Shown: positions 1 through 13,184 of the stretch, one piece after another
How positions within the stretch are numbered: the first letter of the stretch is position 1
How the letters are laid out: every line of letters starts with the position of its first letter
NCBI GenBank assembly: GCA_030248225.1
Contig: JASANE010016281.1
Coordinates: 84,422-148,421 of the forward strand
Source: Trileptium ribeirensis
Taxonomy: Eukaryota; Nematoda; Enoplea; Enoplida; Thoracostomopsidae
DNA: 64,000 nucleotides
Reading direction: 5' to 3'
The notes under the pieces: generated by a model
The model's database searches: none
Seen by the model: only the letters and a program-made list of their open reading frames with translations
What the model was told of the DNA's origin: nothing
Position numbers and translations under genes: made by a program

Positions 1-1385
1 ATACAAATTTAGTTTACAAGAAAACAAATCTGTTGTTATTTAGAAGGACACAATTATTCACTACTAATTTGTTTAGCATCTTAGTTTCAGCGAATATTTC
101 ACTGCCACTAGCGTGGTATGCATGACAACAGATTGTACCCCGTGTTGGAATTTACAGTTGCATCCCATTCAATATAATGTATATGGCTTTGATAAGTATA
201 TATGATTGAAACAGAGCCATCTTTGTAAAGCAGAGTTTCCTCAAATAAAGTACATATAATTGTGCAAAAAATAATTTTTGAACCAACTGTTTTAGGCATA
301 AATATTCACCAAATTGATGGATTGTAGCATTTTCATTTAACCCGTACTAGAATGTAGATGTGCACTTAGCTTTCTTTTTGCACTTCTCTGTTGCTTTCAT
401 GCCGAAATTCTTACAAATCGTGATACGAAATAGAGACTATTTTGATTTTGTCTATTTGGGTTTCCCTAATGTTAAGGTTATAACTTACCAAAGGTATCGG
501 ATCGAAATATTGAGACCACTATGCAGAATCCAAAGCTTCAACTTTGCCGTCATGTATTTTTTGTAAGAGCCGCTCTTTTATTTCTATGAGCCAAAGTCTA
601 AAAAACAGCCTAAACAGTGAGATTTTCAAAATAACGTCAACGTAATGATGACATTTAAAAATGTGTATATATCGTAGGTTGTTCTTTGTCATTACAGTCG
701 ACCAAAACATACAGTCGCGGCCAGAAATAAGTACAATCGAAATCGATCCCAATATCTTTTTCCGATCGAAATTTCGTTTAAACGAATTCGATCAAAATTT
801 CGTTTAATTGAAATCGACTGAAGTTTCGTGTAACTGAAATTGATCAATAGTTTGTTTAAAGGAACATAGATATCGGTAGTTGATTTATATCAACCTAAAT
901 TTAATTTGCCGAATCGAAATAAACTGACATTGCGTTCGCTCGTAATATATAGATAGTCCTTTCTAGCGACTACTTTTATTGAAAAGTCATGCCGCAGTCT
1001 AGAATGGATTCGTTATTTCACAACACGCACATTTATTTAATCACGCTTGCATGAAATTACATTTTTCATAACGATGCAGTAGCCTTGCAAAACACAATAA
1101 TGATTACATCATATGGCATTGCATCTTAAGTCCACATAATTTAACGAAACCGCATTGACTTTATTCTTCAATGGAAATGAAACACTTCAGAATACTTGAT
1201 AATATAAAAGTAGATTACAATACTTTGCTATGTTGCTATAGGATATTTTATTATTCTAAATTAGCGATCTTACTCTAGATTTGATCCAGTATCTGTAATT
1301 GTAACTAATTACAGTAGCGGTAAATATATAAAATGGTAGTAACACTAGTTACTTGTACGGTGATGGGACACTGATCGAGTGTGGC
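1..1385. other. AT-rich non-coding sequence with a short degenerate repeat
   Basis: I see no supported gene here; it is probably an intron or 5' flank of the transporter gene that follows. At about 757-860 there are about four degenerate copies of a unit near 29 bp built on GATCGAAATTTCGTTTAA. A similar word recurs near 11,380-11,420, so this is a dispersed repeat. Confidence 0.5.
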
Positions 1386-1740
1386 CAAGGGCGTATCCAA
1401 GAATTTTGAAGGGGGGGGGGGTCGCGGCCCACAGTGGGTACCTAAAAGGGGGATCGGGAGGGGGTCGCTCTCAGAAATGTGAAAGCGGGGTCCAGAATTG
1501 GTCTATTAAGTTCGCCATAGACAAGTAAAAATGTAACTGTTGCCAAAATAGCGACTTTTAATACAAAAATGTGAAGTTTAGTGAAAAATAGGGCTGAAAG
1601 TAATTGTTTTCTGTACGAGAGAGGCTTGTTTTAGGATAATTTCCGACAGGATTTTCAATAGGAATCGTTCAAAAAAATTTTGTTTGGGGCTGAACCAAAA
1701 AGGGAGGTCGCGATCCCCGCACCCCCTGGCTACGCCCTTG
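1386..1740. mobile_element. hAT-type MITE with 8-bp target duplication
   Basis: The 355-bp insertion begins CAAGGGCGTATCCAAG and ends with the near inverse complement CTGGCTACGCCCTTG. It is flanked on both sides by the identical 8-mer AGTGTGGC (1378-1385 and 1741-1748). An 8-bp target-site duplication with CA-starting inverted repeats is the hallmark of hAT elements. No transposase is present, so it is non-autonomous. A G-run and the GTCGCG words near both ends are part of the extended inverted repeat. Confidence 0.85.
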
Positions 1741-2070
1741 AGTGTGGCTACTCTGCACCAAGTGTTTCAATAAAAGCGTGGGTTACAGAACAAAACGCCA
1801 TGCTTGTGTTGGTTTAATGTTTAATTTTTCTTTTGTTTGACAGAATTTTGCTGGCTTTACCTTGTGTGTCCTTTATCTAGAAACTACATCTGTAACTTAA
1901 TTGGAATAATTAGCTTCCAAGCAAAATGATTTTTCAGTAGCGTCTTTGAAATGACGGCAGAACTGATCTGTAACTGTAGTGTAGCATTTCACCATGTATG
2001 CAAATATAAGGAGGTAGCATCTTATGTATAAGTATATTAATATTAAATATAGCATCCTTGCAAATTACAG

Positions 2071-2231
2071 GTTTGGCATGGGGAATTTTGCCACACGAAG
2101 TGGTCAACGCGGATCTGGGATACATTCCGTTCAGCACTTGGCGTCTCTTTCTCGTTATCGCTACTGCGATTAGTATGTCGTCTGCAGCGTTGATACTATT
2201 GTTGCCAGAAAGCCCAAAGTTCTTACTCAAA
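2071..2231 (+). CDS. SV2-like MFS transporter, exon (TM5-6 region)
   Basis: This exon encodes GLAWGILPH through LLPESPKFLLK. It includes a hydrophobic segment and the PESP-(K/R)-F-L-L signature that follows transmembrane helix 6 in sugar/organic-ion and synaptic-vesicle-2-like major facilitator proteins. The acceptor is ATTACAG at 2064-2070. The donor GTTAGC is weak but sits exactly where the frame needs it. The exon begins with two bases of a split codon and ends in phase 0. Upstream exons for helices 1-4 and the start codon are not seen and probably lie left of the window. Function (membrane solute transport) is known for the family; the substrate is not inferable. Confidence 0.8.
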
Positions 2232-2899
2232 GTTAGCTCGCTATTTACATTGTTGAGTCAGGTTTTCCTCGACGAAGAAAATTGTTCTAAATTAAATTTA
2301 TTCACAGTTTTGTAATACTCACTAAACCCGGCAACTTTTACCGGTATACTAGTAAAACTATTCTTTTACAGGTATACTAGTAAATTCTTATTAGGGCAAA
2401 AATCTGAGAAACATGATTGTAAATCTAAGCGGATACATAATAATTTACATAAAGACTGTCTCAAACATTGATTGTACTCAGTTAATGACACTTGCTCTAG
2501 ATATCATTATCGTTAGAATTACAGGTAGTGTTCACAATGTTTCATGTAGATACCGTGTGGGGTCAGTTGAATACAGGAGTATTCTGATCTCCGAAACAAA
2601 GCTTTATATGTATCATGATTAATACTCCAAAAATTGCTTTGGTGAAATATGCTACGTTGTCGATGCCAAGTGACCCAGATTTTGGTTGCTGAGGTGCATT
2701 AATAGAAGGGACACCATCAATTTTCAGGTCGTTCCAGCGCCACTGGTCGGCGCCAGATGAAACTGTATTAAACTGATAAATGTTATGATATTATAATTAT
2801 TGGTGTTGTTTTCGAAGATTAAAAATCGTGATGGTAAAAAACTTGCTGATTGTGACTTTGTATATGAAATGTAAGCTTAGACGAAGCCAATTGTTTCAG

Positions 2900-2980
2900 A
2901 AACAAAGGAACGCCAAGGCTTTACGCATACTTCAACGAATTTACTGTTCGACGCATCGTACATCGGTAGCTAATTGTCCG
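2900..2980 (+). CDS. SV2-like MFS transporter, exon (cytoplasmic loop 6-7, first part)
   Basis: The acceptor TTGTTTCAG and donor GTAAGG bound an 81-bp phase 0-0 exon. It translates to KQRNAKALRILQRIYCSTHR... and continues the LLK end of the preceding exon. The pattern R/K-x-x-A-L-x-I-L-x-x-I-Y is typical of the amphipathic stretch right after PESPRFLL in this transporter family. The splice phases match both neighbours. Confidence 0.75.
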
Positions 2981-5900
2981 GTAAGGTGCACCATGAGATT
3001 GAATGTACTGGTGTACTAGACGACTAGTCTTGTAACAGCGTCCCGTCTGCCAACCAGTAAGAAAAAACAACAAAGTAATTATTTAGCATGTGCAACGTGT
3101 CCTGAGCGGTTTAAATAAGTATACATCAATAGATGGAAAATGGAGCTTTTGCCTCCCCCCACTCCAAGCAAGGTATATAATTACTTAATGGGGTAATTAC
3201 TCGCCTATTTTCGAACAGGTAATTAGACATCCCAATACTGATCACGCCCCTTCCTCCTAACTGATGTTTAATAGGGCGTTCATCCAACCTAGGTAATTAA
3301 TTACCAGTTGGTTTATTTTTTCATATCCGGATAGGTAATAAAAAAATCTATTTTTGAACAGGTAATTAGTCATCCCACTATTGACTACTCCTGCCCGACC
3401 TATTTAATTAATTACCCTACCATGGGGTAATTAATCAACTGTTTTGGAGCGTAATTTTATTCTGGTCTTAGGCTAAACCGGTCAAATCGATTCCTACGGA
3501 AGCCTAATAACGTACATACAAAGTACTGTGCACTGCATTCTAAAACTGAAAATTTTTGACCATGACTTATTTTCCAAAATCAGAATAGTCTTATGCTGGT
3601 TTTATATTTAGAAAAAATAATCATATTATTTTTCGGAACAGTTCGTAGTCGTCTCGACGTGTTTATATAATATAAATAATATCATTAAATGTGTGCATAG
3701 AAACCTCTCTGTTTTCTGCTGATAGCAGATAAAATTTTTATATAAAAATCAATAGTAAAAATTGAACCTTTTGGAAGATATGCTGTTGTTAGATATTTCA
3801 GGTTAAAATTATCTGGAACAAATGTGTGGCGATTATGTCAAGGTCTACTTTAATAAATATATAGTGCTGACATATGAAGCACATGAGATGCCTGTATATT
3901 TTAATTTTTACAGTGTTGTTATTATTGATAACATACTGATTTTATACACAAAACAGTTACCTCGCATAAAATCAGTTATTGAAGCTGTGTACATTTCAGT
4001 GATATATCTAAGGTAAACAATATTGTTAGAAAGCGTTTTAAAAAATTTTCATACTTTTCAAAACTTGTCAAAGCATCTATTTTTTTACTGCCTGGCAAAC
4101 ACAGTGGGGTGATCTATAACAGCTCGACGAAAAGTTTTAACATGCTTTTCAAAATAGTTTGAAGTTTTTTGAAGCGCCATATACAATGATGGACAGAAAT
4201 TGAATCAAAAAGTTTTTGAAAATTTTATCGTTAACATCGGCATACGGTGGTTTTCTGAGACACGAAATGCATACATGGTTTAAAAATTGAACTAAAAGGT
4301 TTTTCAAAACGTATCAATCTTTTGAAAGTTTGTCAGAATCGGTATGTTGGAGTTTTCTGCAGCGCCAAGTGCAATAGTGGAGTAGAAATTGAGCTCAAAG
4401 CAGCGTTTTTTTTCAAATCTGACCCTGAGCAAAAAGTTGAGAATTTCTAAGGAAAGTTGAGCATTTCTAAGAGATATTAAGCATTTTGGAGCAACCCCAA
4501 AACTGCATGCTTTTAAATTATTAAATGTTTCAGCAGTTCTTACGTATAGCCATAGTCTTATATAATTGACATAGTAATAAACTAGTTATACTTATTGTAG
4601 TAACACGTTCTAAAATCTAGTATCTTAACTACATGGTGTCAAAAGAGGATGGTTGGCCTCACATCTTAAGTTTATTATTGCATTGATGTTACCTTGCTAT
4701 GTAAAAAGAAAATTTTTGAAAATGTTATTTTAGTTTCAAACTTTCAAATAAAAATAGAGCTGATAACAATTTTTTCAAATATAATCCCGAAACTTTGGGC
4801 ATTGAATAAACAAGAAAATTTAAGTGGTGACAGAGAACAGTAGAGTAGACGATATATATTCTTAGGGTTAACTGACATTGAGCAAAAGGTTGAGCATTTC
4901 TAAGAAACCTTGAGCATTTCTAAGAAAAGTTGAGCAAATGCTCAGTAAAATGCTCAAAAAAACCCTGGCTCAAAGAGTTCTTAAAAACTTTTCAAACTTT
5001 TGAAAAGTTATCGGATTTGGTACGTGGCGGTTTTATGAGGCCCCAAAAGTGATAATGAGATGAAAGTTGACCGAAAAGCTTTTCATCACTTTTCAGACTT
5101 TTTAAACAAGTTCTTAAAAGTTATAAAAATTGGCATATGGAGGTTTTCTGATAAAAAGACGTAAGCGGGAGCTTTATGGTGTTGTATTTTCAAACTTTTT
5201 ATAGTTGTTTAACTTAAATATTTTAGATATGTATATTTCAAAAATGGAAGCTTAACTGAATATTTTATTCTAAGATTAAAGCTTTTTCTAAACTTCTGAA
5301 GTCTTCTTCTGCAAACTTATATTGTGAACGAAAAACTAAAGAAATGTGTTAACAGACACTGATGGCATTACAATATATATTTCTGAATATAGGTAATTAC
5401 AGGTGATATAACTCTGAATAAACACATATGGGTATTTATGCAGCCCTAGTTTGTCTTTGCTTCGCACCCCTATGTTTACGCTTATACGCCTATTTTGTAC
5501 CCCTGTTGGTACGCATGTACCCTACGTTGTACCTTTGTAGGTACGACCGTACTTCTACTTTGTACCCTTATTCTTTGAGTACGCATGTATCCCGACGAGT
5601 TCATTAGTGCCTCATATCTTACCCCTGCAGGTACACCTGTACCTCTATCGTTTACCGAAACGAGTTCATATGTAACTCAACGGTTTGTTGTGTGCCTCTA
5701 TTTGGTTACCTAATAGGCTCATATTTAGAAAATCATGGTTTGTCAGCTGAATATATTTTTTATTTTCCGTTTCAGCGAATGTAAAACAGTTTATATGCTT
5801 GTAGTACAGAAAGCTGAAATTTTAACTTTTTATCAACTTTCAACATTGCACCTGATACCATGTAGTCGACGTTATTTTGGCAGAAATTATGTCTGAATGG

Positions 5901-6188
5901 ACCATTGAAAGTATTTTGACACCAACTTTGTTAAGTTTTGTAAAAAAACCTAGATTGCAGGCTTTTGTTAGGACATTGTGATGAGCTTGTTGATTCGGTT
6001 TTGATTTTTCCTGATTTTTTTTATACTACATGCTGCGAGCCAAGGGCTTGGCAGTGTGTATTTCAAACAGAATTGATCGATTCTTGTCAACTGCGTCAAC
6101 GATACCCAATATCTAAACACACAATAACTGGGTGTACTTCTAAGTTGTTCTTCTTAAGTGACCATCTGAGCTGAATTTTGTATTTTAG
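2981..6188. other. Intron with degenerate minisatellites
   Basis: No coding sequence is supported. At 3190-3440 there are GGTAATTAATTACC-type palindromic units, including two direct copies of GAACAGGTAATTAG(A/T)CATCCCA at about 3216 and 3356. At 4020-5200 are diverged copies of about 100 bp containing CTTTTCAAACTTTTGAAAAG and GGTTTTCTG. At about 5480-5710 is a GTAC-rich degenerate tandem stretch. The tract at 4430-4960 has repeats of GTTGAGCATTTCTAAGA. Confidence 0.5.
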
Positions 6189-6287
6189 ATACAGAATTTG
6201 AAAGATAGCAAAACAAATGGTAGCTCAAGCACTGGAGGGTCCAATACGTCGAATTGGCATGAAAAATGCTTACAAATGACTGCGAAT
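6189..6287 (+). CDS. SV2-like MFS transporter, small Ser-rich loop exon
   Basis: A 99-bp phase 0-0 exon lies between the acceptor TGTATTTTAG and the donor GTATGT. It encodes 33 residues beginning IQNLKDSKTNGSSSTGG and ending LQMTAN. It fits exactly in phase between the exon ending ...VANCP and the one starting FFRQTTALF. Members of this family have a variable, polar cytoplasmic loop of this length before the LF-x-P-P motif of helix 7. The call rests on splice sites, phase and position rather than on conserved residues. Confidence 0.6.
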
Positions 6288-6770
6288 GTATGTCAAAGTC
6301 CAACAATCTACATTATACTGGTTAATTCGAAAATATTGCTCATGTATAATTGCTTTTCTATACATGGCTCGGCATTGCCTACAGTTTCGGCATAATCTTT
6401 GTGAAAAATATCCAAAATTTACACAGTGTATAATTTACTTACGTTATGGTGTCAAGAGCGAACCGCTTAGATGTTTTCGGAATTTCGGGTGCGGCGGGTT
6501 CATTAAATTTTTGTAGATGTCGCAATTGCTAATAATTTGTATAATATTTTGCTCATAATTGCTACAGCTGTCAAATTTTCTGGGAATTATGGGCGGGGCC
6601 TCGTTGAAGGTGGTAAAATAGCTAGAGGAGCTATTGCTTCTTTCGTGAATATTTATGATGTACATACTTGTAATTGCAGCTTCCAGTATACATTAATTTT
6701 ATCTAGTTTGCTCCTGTTGAACTTGTTACTACTATAACTTACAATATTATAATTTACAATAGCTCTAAGT

Positions 6771-8037
6771 TAGAGATGGAACTTGGTCACAGTCTCATGA
6801 CCCAGTAACAATGGAAAGAGTGACCCAGTTTCCAAACTGACCCAGTTACCCGCTTAAAATAGTGACCAATTTGTCCTAGTTCTATCTCTGGTATCTGTCA
6901 TGTTCACTCTGAAATTACGCAGGACAAAGAGCTCAATATGACTATCTCTATATTACGCACTTTCTATTTTTCCGAAAACAAATGGAACCACGTATACCCT
7001 AATTTTTTTCACATAGGTGTGGATTCTTTGCTAGCGACATAGCGGTGCCCAGACTATGCCATGAGAAGGTCATCCACTCACAGCTCACCACCCAACCAGC
7101 CACCCAAACATATGCGGAGCTTGGCCATAAAAGTGTTAAATTCAGAATTTTTAGAACGAATCTGTTTGATTCAAATAGTGTCAGCGACAGTAACTAGCAA
7201 GATGTAAATTAACGAAATAATTGAAATTAAGAAAATCTTTTGTAGTTACGACGCGGTGTTAAATGTGTACGGCTGCGTAATGTTACGCGGGCTACTGTAA
7301 TAGCGCCCAGTCAAGAGATCTGTCAAGTACGGCTGCTTTAAATACTATGTCGGCTATTTGAACTGAGCCCAGCCACGGGAAGCACTATGAACGGCTATCG
7401 TAATAGCGCCCAGTCAAGGGAACCGCCACATACGGCTGGTTTGCTGTCCGCGCCGCTTGGGTACCTGGGCACCGTATACCTCTGGTTGCTCTGTAGCAAA
7501 AAGGTGTGTGTAGCAAGATTGGAGGGAAGGAGCGCAAACTAAGCTGCGTACCCCAGACTAATTACTGGGAAGGGCACATTCCCAGTTTGTAACATCTATT
7601 TTCAGGTACCTCAACTTAAAACAAATTTCGGACCCCTACAACACATAGTAACTTACACTTTTCGGCATCGTCTGCGCTTACAATAAACAGACTTTTTACA
7701 CAAATTTTTAGCATAATTCAAATAGTTTTAAAACCTAAATAAAAACAGCAATGCTTGTAAAAATTCACAGTGAAATTGTTGTACAATGAAATCAGATTAT
7801 ATTTAAAAAAATAAAAAAAACAATAATACAGCTATTGTCATGAGGAGTGAAAGCGGAATGCATCAGATAGGTTAAGGGGCCCAACATTCGTAGCATAGGA
7901 GCAACTGTATCACGACCCACAACCCAATGACCCAGTGACACACCGAAGTGGTGGCCCAGTTGCCCAATTCCCCGAATAACCCAGTGACCCAGTCAAAATA
8001 GTGACCCATTTAATCCAGTGATCCAGTTCCATCTCTG
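6771..8037. mobile_element. hAT-like non-autonomous element with duplicated arms
   Basis: The left end TAGAGATGGAACTTGGTCAC and the right end GATCCAGTTCCATCTCTG are inverted repeats. The flanks GCTCTAAG and GCTCTAAC form an imperfect 8-bp duplication. Both arms are rich in GTGACCCAGT words. The left arm (6771-6890) ends in its own inverted TCTATCTCTG, so it could be a smaller element by itself. Between the arms, at about 7285-7430, is a direct duplication of a 40-bp unit containing GTAATAGCGCCCAGTCAAG. No transposase is seen. Confidence 0.55.
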
Positions 8038-8903
8038 GCTCTAACGCATTGTCTAGGCTTAGGTTGGGAACGCTCTAACGCAATGTCTAGGCTTTGGTAA
8101 TGTAGGGAAGAATCATGTTTAGCATAGCAAGGGCCTTTATGAAAGTCTTCTAGCGTTTTATTTTATCCAGTGGCATTGCTTTAAATGTTTTTACACTGAA
8201 ACGTAGGTCGTGTCAAATACGCCATGTTCAATAATACTCTGTTTTAATCAGGTTGTATTAGATAAACTCACGTAATATTAGACTTATACTGTGGTTGGTC
8301 TAATTTATAGTGTTGAAAATTATCGTCAAGTCATCCATAGAAAAGGCGACGCACCTCTGTTGTGGGGGTAAAGGTAAATGCCACAGCGCTATTCGACGAG
8401 AAAAATTTCATCGTAAATTGAATATTATCACTAAGAAACCTGCTAATGTAAAAATATATAATATACTTTATATTATAATGGTATGCATTATGATTCAGAT
8501 AAAGCAATACCAACGAAGGGTTTACGGTTGTGTAACAGCATACTGGTTTTTGCCGCTATCTCCAGTCTTTGCCGTTTTTTTTTGCTTTTTCTGTAAAGGT
8601 TTACTCCAAGCAAACCAAGTTTTGGTGAACCGAAGGACTGAGATTGCAACATTGACAGACAACACATTATTTCTCCAAGAGGGCCCACACGTTCTTTTAA
8701 CTGAGAGTTTATATTTTGTAATCGGTAATGACATCTAGCAATAAAAGTTGTTGTTTACACCTTTCTCGTAACAATTCATAATGCTCAAACTTCATAGATT
8801 TGACTAGTAATCTGCTTTTTTACAACCTAGTTTATTCGCTGTTGACTCATGTTGATTGACTATATCAGAAATATTTGTCTTAATTTAATATGTATATTTC
8901 AAG

Positions 8904-8992
8904 TTCTTTCGACAAACCACTGCTTTGTTCAATCCACCAAATCTTCAGCCGGCAATGGCGTTAATTATTATCAATTTTTGCCTCGCATTCGG
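8904..8992 (+). CDS. SV2-like MFS transporter, exon (start of TM7)
   Basis: This 89-bp exon lies between ATATTTCAAG and the donor GTAAGTTG. It encodes FFRQTTALFNPPNLQ followed by a hydrophobic helix ending AFG. It ends in phase 2, and the next exon supplies the last base of the Gly codon and then YYGLNLWFPELF. The joined LF-x-P-P...(F/Y)GYYGL-x-(L/M)WFPE is the family signature entering helix 7, which strongly supports this small exon. Confidence 0.8.
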
Positions 8993-9445
8993 GTAAGTTG
9001 TCGGGATGCTACCCTGTGTATATTTCGAAAAACGTGCCTAGCCCATCTTGGGCTTCGTTAACTAACTAATTCAGCTGGAACACTGGACACTTCCCAGCAT
9101 ATAAAACACTGAATAGTAGCTTAAGAAGGTATTATACATCAACTCTCGCAAGATACATACTTTCGTTGCATTTACTAACACCCGGGACATCATTCATAAT
9201 CAACTACCACAATACATGTAGTAATAATTTCACACTATCAATACAGCATTATGCACTTTATGAAACATATCTTGCAAATTCTTGCATGTCGCTACGCGTT
9301 ATGCTATAGGAATGTTCGATGCTGTCACAAGATTTATTCAATAAAGTGTGGGCATACTAAATGTCGAGTTGCCGATTCGGGCTTGGGCGATCTTAGTTAT
9401 ATTCGCTTTGCATGTCTCAAACGGACCCAATCGTTAGTAAAATAA

Positions 9446-12113
9446 GGGGTGTATTCGTTTAGGCAATTTTATTTTTTTATTATAATAATATGCTTTTCAT
9501 TTTGGCTAAAGGTCAATAATATTAATAAATACTCTGTTGCTTTGTGAGGATGAGCAAGGTCAAACCAATGATTTTTCTAGCTTATTTTTCGGGCGACTAA
9601 AGCAGTTCTATAATGCACATTGAACATATATGTAAATGATTTTAGAATACGCCCTTATAAGTGCAAAGAAACCGTGACCATTTATTAAGTGATGCATCAT
9701 TTCATGAATAAGAGAAAACTTGTAAGATTACTTAAGAACAAGAGAAAACTTGTAGTAAGATTATTAAAAACTCTCACTTAAATAGTTTTGGACCTGTTTT
9801 AAAATATCTATATATAGTTCGCATGCAATCAATAGGTGTTGTTTGCTATCATTTGATACCAAGGAAAATACTAGGACACTATCATTTTATAAAATGAAAG
9901 AACTTTTGAAAGATTTAGGACACTACGTATTTTTGAAGGGTTATTAGGTTACACAGTATTGTTTTGCAAGATTAGGCCGCTATATCGTTTTGCAAAATTA
10001 AGGCACTACAGTTTGGAAGTTAGGATATCATTTTTATTGATTCTGCAAAATTGGATACTGTAACAGTGAACAAAATATCTTTTAGAAAATAAGGTAACTT
10101 TTATTTTTTTATAAGACGTGGACACTATTCGTATCAAGGATTAGCATACTATATCATTGTGAAAGATTGGACAGTATATTCTATTTAAAATTTTTGGCCC
10201 ATATCCGTTGAATGTGTATGCATTGCTCGCAAATACATGTGAGCGAACTTTTTGATCATTGTATAACTGGTTGTGTGTCTTGTCTTGAAATATTGCTATT
10301 TACCTTACCTCGCAGATATTGATATCGTAAGCAGATATAATTCTATTTTCTAGACTATGGTCAGCTTGCTTTATAGCATCCGGTAATTTTGGATTGATTT
10401 TAGCTTGAAAATCCGTTTGATAGCATTTTGGACACTTTATTGGGTATAGTAAGTATAATTATGTAATTAATATTAATCGCCTAGGTCGGCGAATTCCCTG
10501 CTAACGTAAAAAATATTGGATTTCAATGATAATTGAAAAATAGAGAAACAAAAAAGAAAACAACAAGCAAAACAAGAAACATAAGCTTTGTAATGAATTA
10601 CCATTATTACTAGTCGCCACAAGATTACAGTGTAGAAACCAGCAGAAATTCATTTTACCATTTGATTTGCAACCTTCAGCTTAGACATAGCCAAAAGTGG
10701 TAAAAGCCACAACTAGGTTTTGCAATAATATTTTGAGGCAAAATGGCATAATGTGTTGTGCTCTTTTCTATAAAGAATGTTGATTTGGTACAAAAATTGT
10801 TTGTTTTCCTCGAATTTACTGCACTAAAGGTCCTAACGGCAGTTGGGAATTTTATATTTCGCAAACATATGAAACAGTGATAAATCTTAACCAAAGGAAA
10901 GTATATATGCTCAAGCAACCATAATTTAGACGCCAATAATCTTGCATAGTGACCTAAATTCCTTTAAATTAAGCCCTAATGTTTGCGATGCTTAACTCAA
11001 CCTAAAACTATTTCCCCGGAAGCTCTGTACATCTATATCTAATGCGTATTCGTAGTAATAATCTGCCGTGGAGCAAGCCTGCAGATGCATGTATGCTTCA
11101 ACTTTCCTCTTAGCTCAATTTTCATACAAAAGAACTACAAAATATCCTTACTTACAGAATTCAAATATGTGCCGCCTACAGAGTTTTCATGACTCAACAT
11201 TCGCATCTTACCCCTCATTGAGATGTTATCGCGTCTTACGGCTAAACTATTCTTCTGGTAATTTAAATCTTACGTACCATTGTTCGCTGTAGTAGGCATT
11301 AGTTTGCTCAAGACACTAAATGTTCACCAGTAGAATAACTAGCATTTTGGTTTCAGTATAAGCAGAGTTAAAGTGCTCAAAAATCGGAATTTCGTTCGAT
11401 TGAGATCGTTTTCATTTAAACGAGAATCGATTGCGGTTAATTTAACCAAGTTTGATCGCATTAAAATAAAAAATTCATCGGATATTATGTATGTGTTTTA
11501 TTTAACGAATTTTATTTAAAAGAAAGATTAATAGATTGTTGTGTCATTCGTTTTCGTTTGCGTCCGATTTTATGTTGTGCACTTAATTTTGATTGTAACT
11601 GTGCCTTGAATAAACCCAAAGGTCAACATTATTCTACACTTAGTGTCTTATCAAAATTTAAGGAATGTGTTGTTTCATCGAAAACCACACAAGCTTTCTG
11701 ATAACGATTCTGACAGGAATTTGTAATTTATGTATGTTTGATTCAGGATCTATTTTAGTGTTTAGTTGGTAAGAAACCCTACATGTTTTAAAATACATCT
11801 AGAAGTTTCGCGTTCAATATGTGAGTGTATAAATAAATACGTGTTAGTGGAACTTTAGCACAAAGAAATGTATAAATTCCAAAAAAATATGTAAATATTC
11901 CCACATTTAATATGTACAATCAATGAGTCAAAAGATACTTTAAACATTAAGTTAATTTCTACAAACGTGGAAAATTGAAGAAAATTTGCACGAGTTTGAT
12001 ACAAATTATACCTGTTTTACATATCAATACGTGTTTACATTTGTTTGCGTTTTAGTATGTATGTATTTTACTTTGTATTTATTTGTTCGTTCAACTAAAT
12101 GCATGTTCTTCAG
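9446..12113. other. Intron with degenerate tandem repeat
   Basis: No gene is supported. At 9870-10,190 a degenerate unit of about 45 bp recurs, with words such as GGACACTAT, TTTTGCAAAATTA and GGCACTAC. The rest is AT-rich unique sequence. Confidence 0.45.
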
Positions 12114-12367
12114 GTACTACGGTCTCAATCTCTGGTTTCCAGAGCTGTTTACACGAGCTCACGCTTCGGGACACACTGGTTCAATGTGTGGCGCCGTCTC
12201 GAATATTAGTCAGTTAAATGAGAGCAGCACCACTACGAAGTGCAACATATCGGTTATCGGGAATCCAGCCGTGTTTCGCGACAATTTCATAATCGCCTCT
12301 GCACAGTTGCCAGGAAACGTTCTTTGCTTGCTATTTTTGGATTATATTGGGCGAAAGCCTATTTTTA
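12114..12367 (+). CDS. SV2-like MFS transporter, exon (TM7, luminal loop, TM8)
   Basis: The acceptor is GTTCTTCAG and the donor GTAAGTTTC. The product starts YYGLNLWFPELFTR and has a Cys- and Asn-containing extracellular/luminal loop with potential N-glycosylation sites (NIS, NES). It ends with LPGNVLCLLFLDYIGRKPIF. The D-x-(I/M)-GR(K/R) loop after helix 8 is a core major-facilitator signature, and the long loop after helix 7 is characteristic of SV2-like proteins, though shorter here than in vertebrate SV2. It enters in phase 2 and leaves in phase 1, matching its neighbours. Confidence 0.9.
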
Positions 12368-13184
12368 GTAAGTTTCTACCAATCTTCACTTTTGAAGGTA
12401 AAATCTAGCGATAATGTTTTAGTTCAACAGGCATATGAATGTTAAAGTCTATAAAACTTTAGAGTTGATCTTTGTGAAAGTCTGACTTCGCCAGTTATTA
12501 CACTCTGTATATAGTCGACCGGTACTGGCCGGCTCAGCGGTGTGGCAAATCAAGTATGGATTATATAAATCGCAACAAAATCAATTGCTTCCGCTGGTCA
12601 TGGTATGACCAACACTGCAAACGATAAGGCCAACATACTTAGTAGTTACATATTTCTTGTGATAATTACAATAATTACAGTATATAATTTTAGGTATATT
12701 TATTCTATTCTGCGTTTGCTGTAAAATAATATTAGGATATTAGATTAAAGCTTGAAAAGTTTGAATTTCTCAAAAAATCAAACTCGAAAGTTCAATTTAA
12801 AAATCAAATTTAAAAGTTAGAATTGAGCTGTGCAAAAGTGAACAAACCTCGATTTGCGAATCTAATGCTTAGAAATATATGTTGAACAGTAGAGTACATG
12901 TATAAATATGTTCAAAATAATTTAGGCCTTTAAGATAGTTCATATTGCCGAAATAATTGCTTGTAAAAGTATTAAGTGTTCGTCACAGTGTAAAATACAT
13001 ATTTCGTCTAACCACTTTTGAACCGCAGGAACAGGTCGCTCATCACTACATTGACCCACATCCAGTTTTAAAATTTGTTCTTAAAAACCTGCTTCTTCTT
13101 TACCGAATTCCAGAACAATGTTAAAACTAACTTCTCTCACTTCTTAACAGTCTTCCAGCTTTTTTATGCTGTATATACAGGTGG

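Noticed and set aside
8310..8738. 142-codon + strand ORF in a transporter intron
   Set aside because: It overlaps several ORFs on the other strand, has no family motif and lacks matching splice phases for the transporter.
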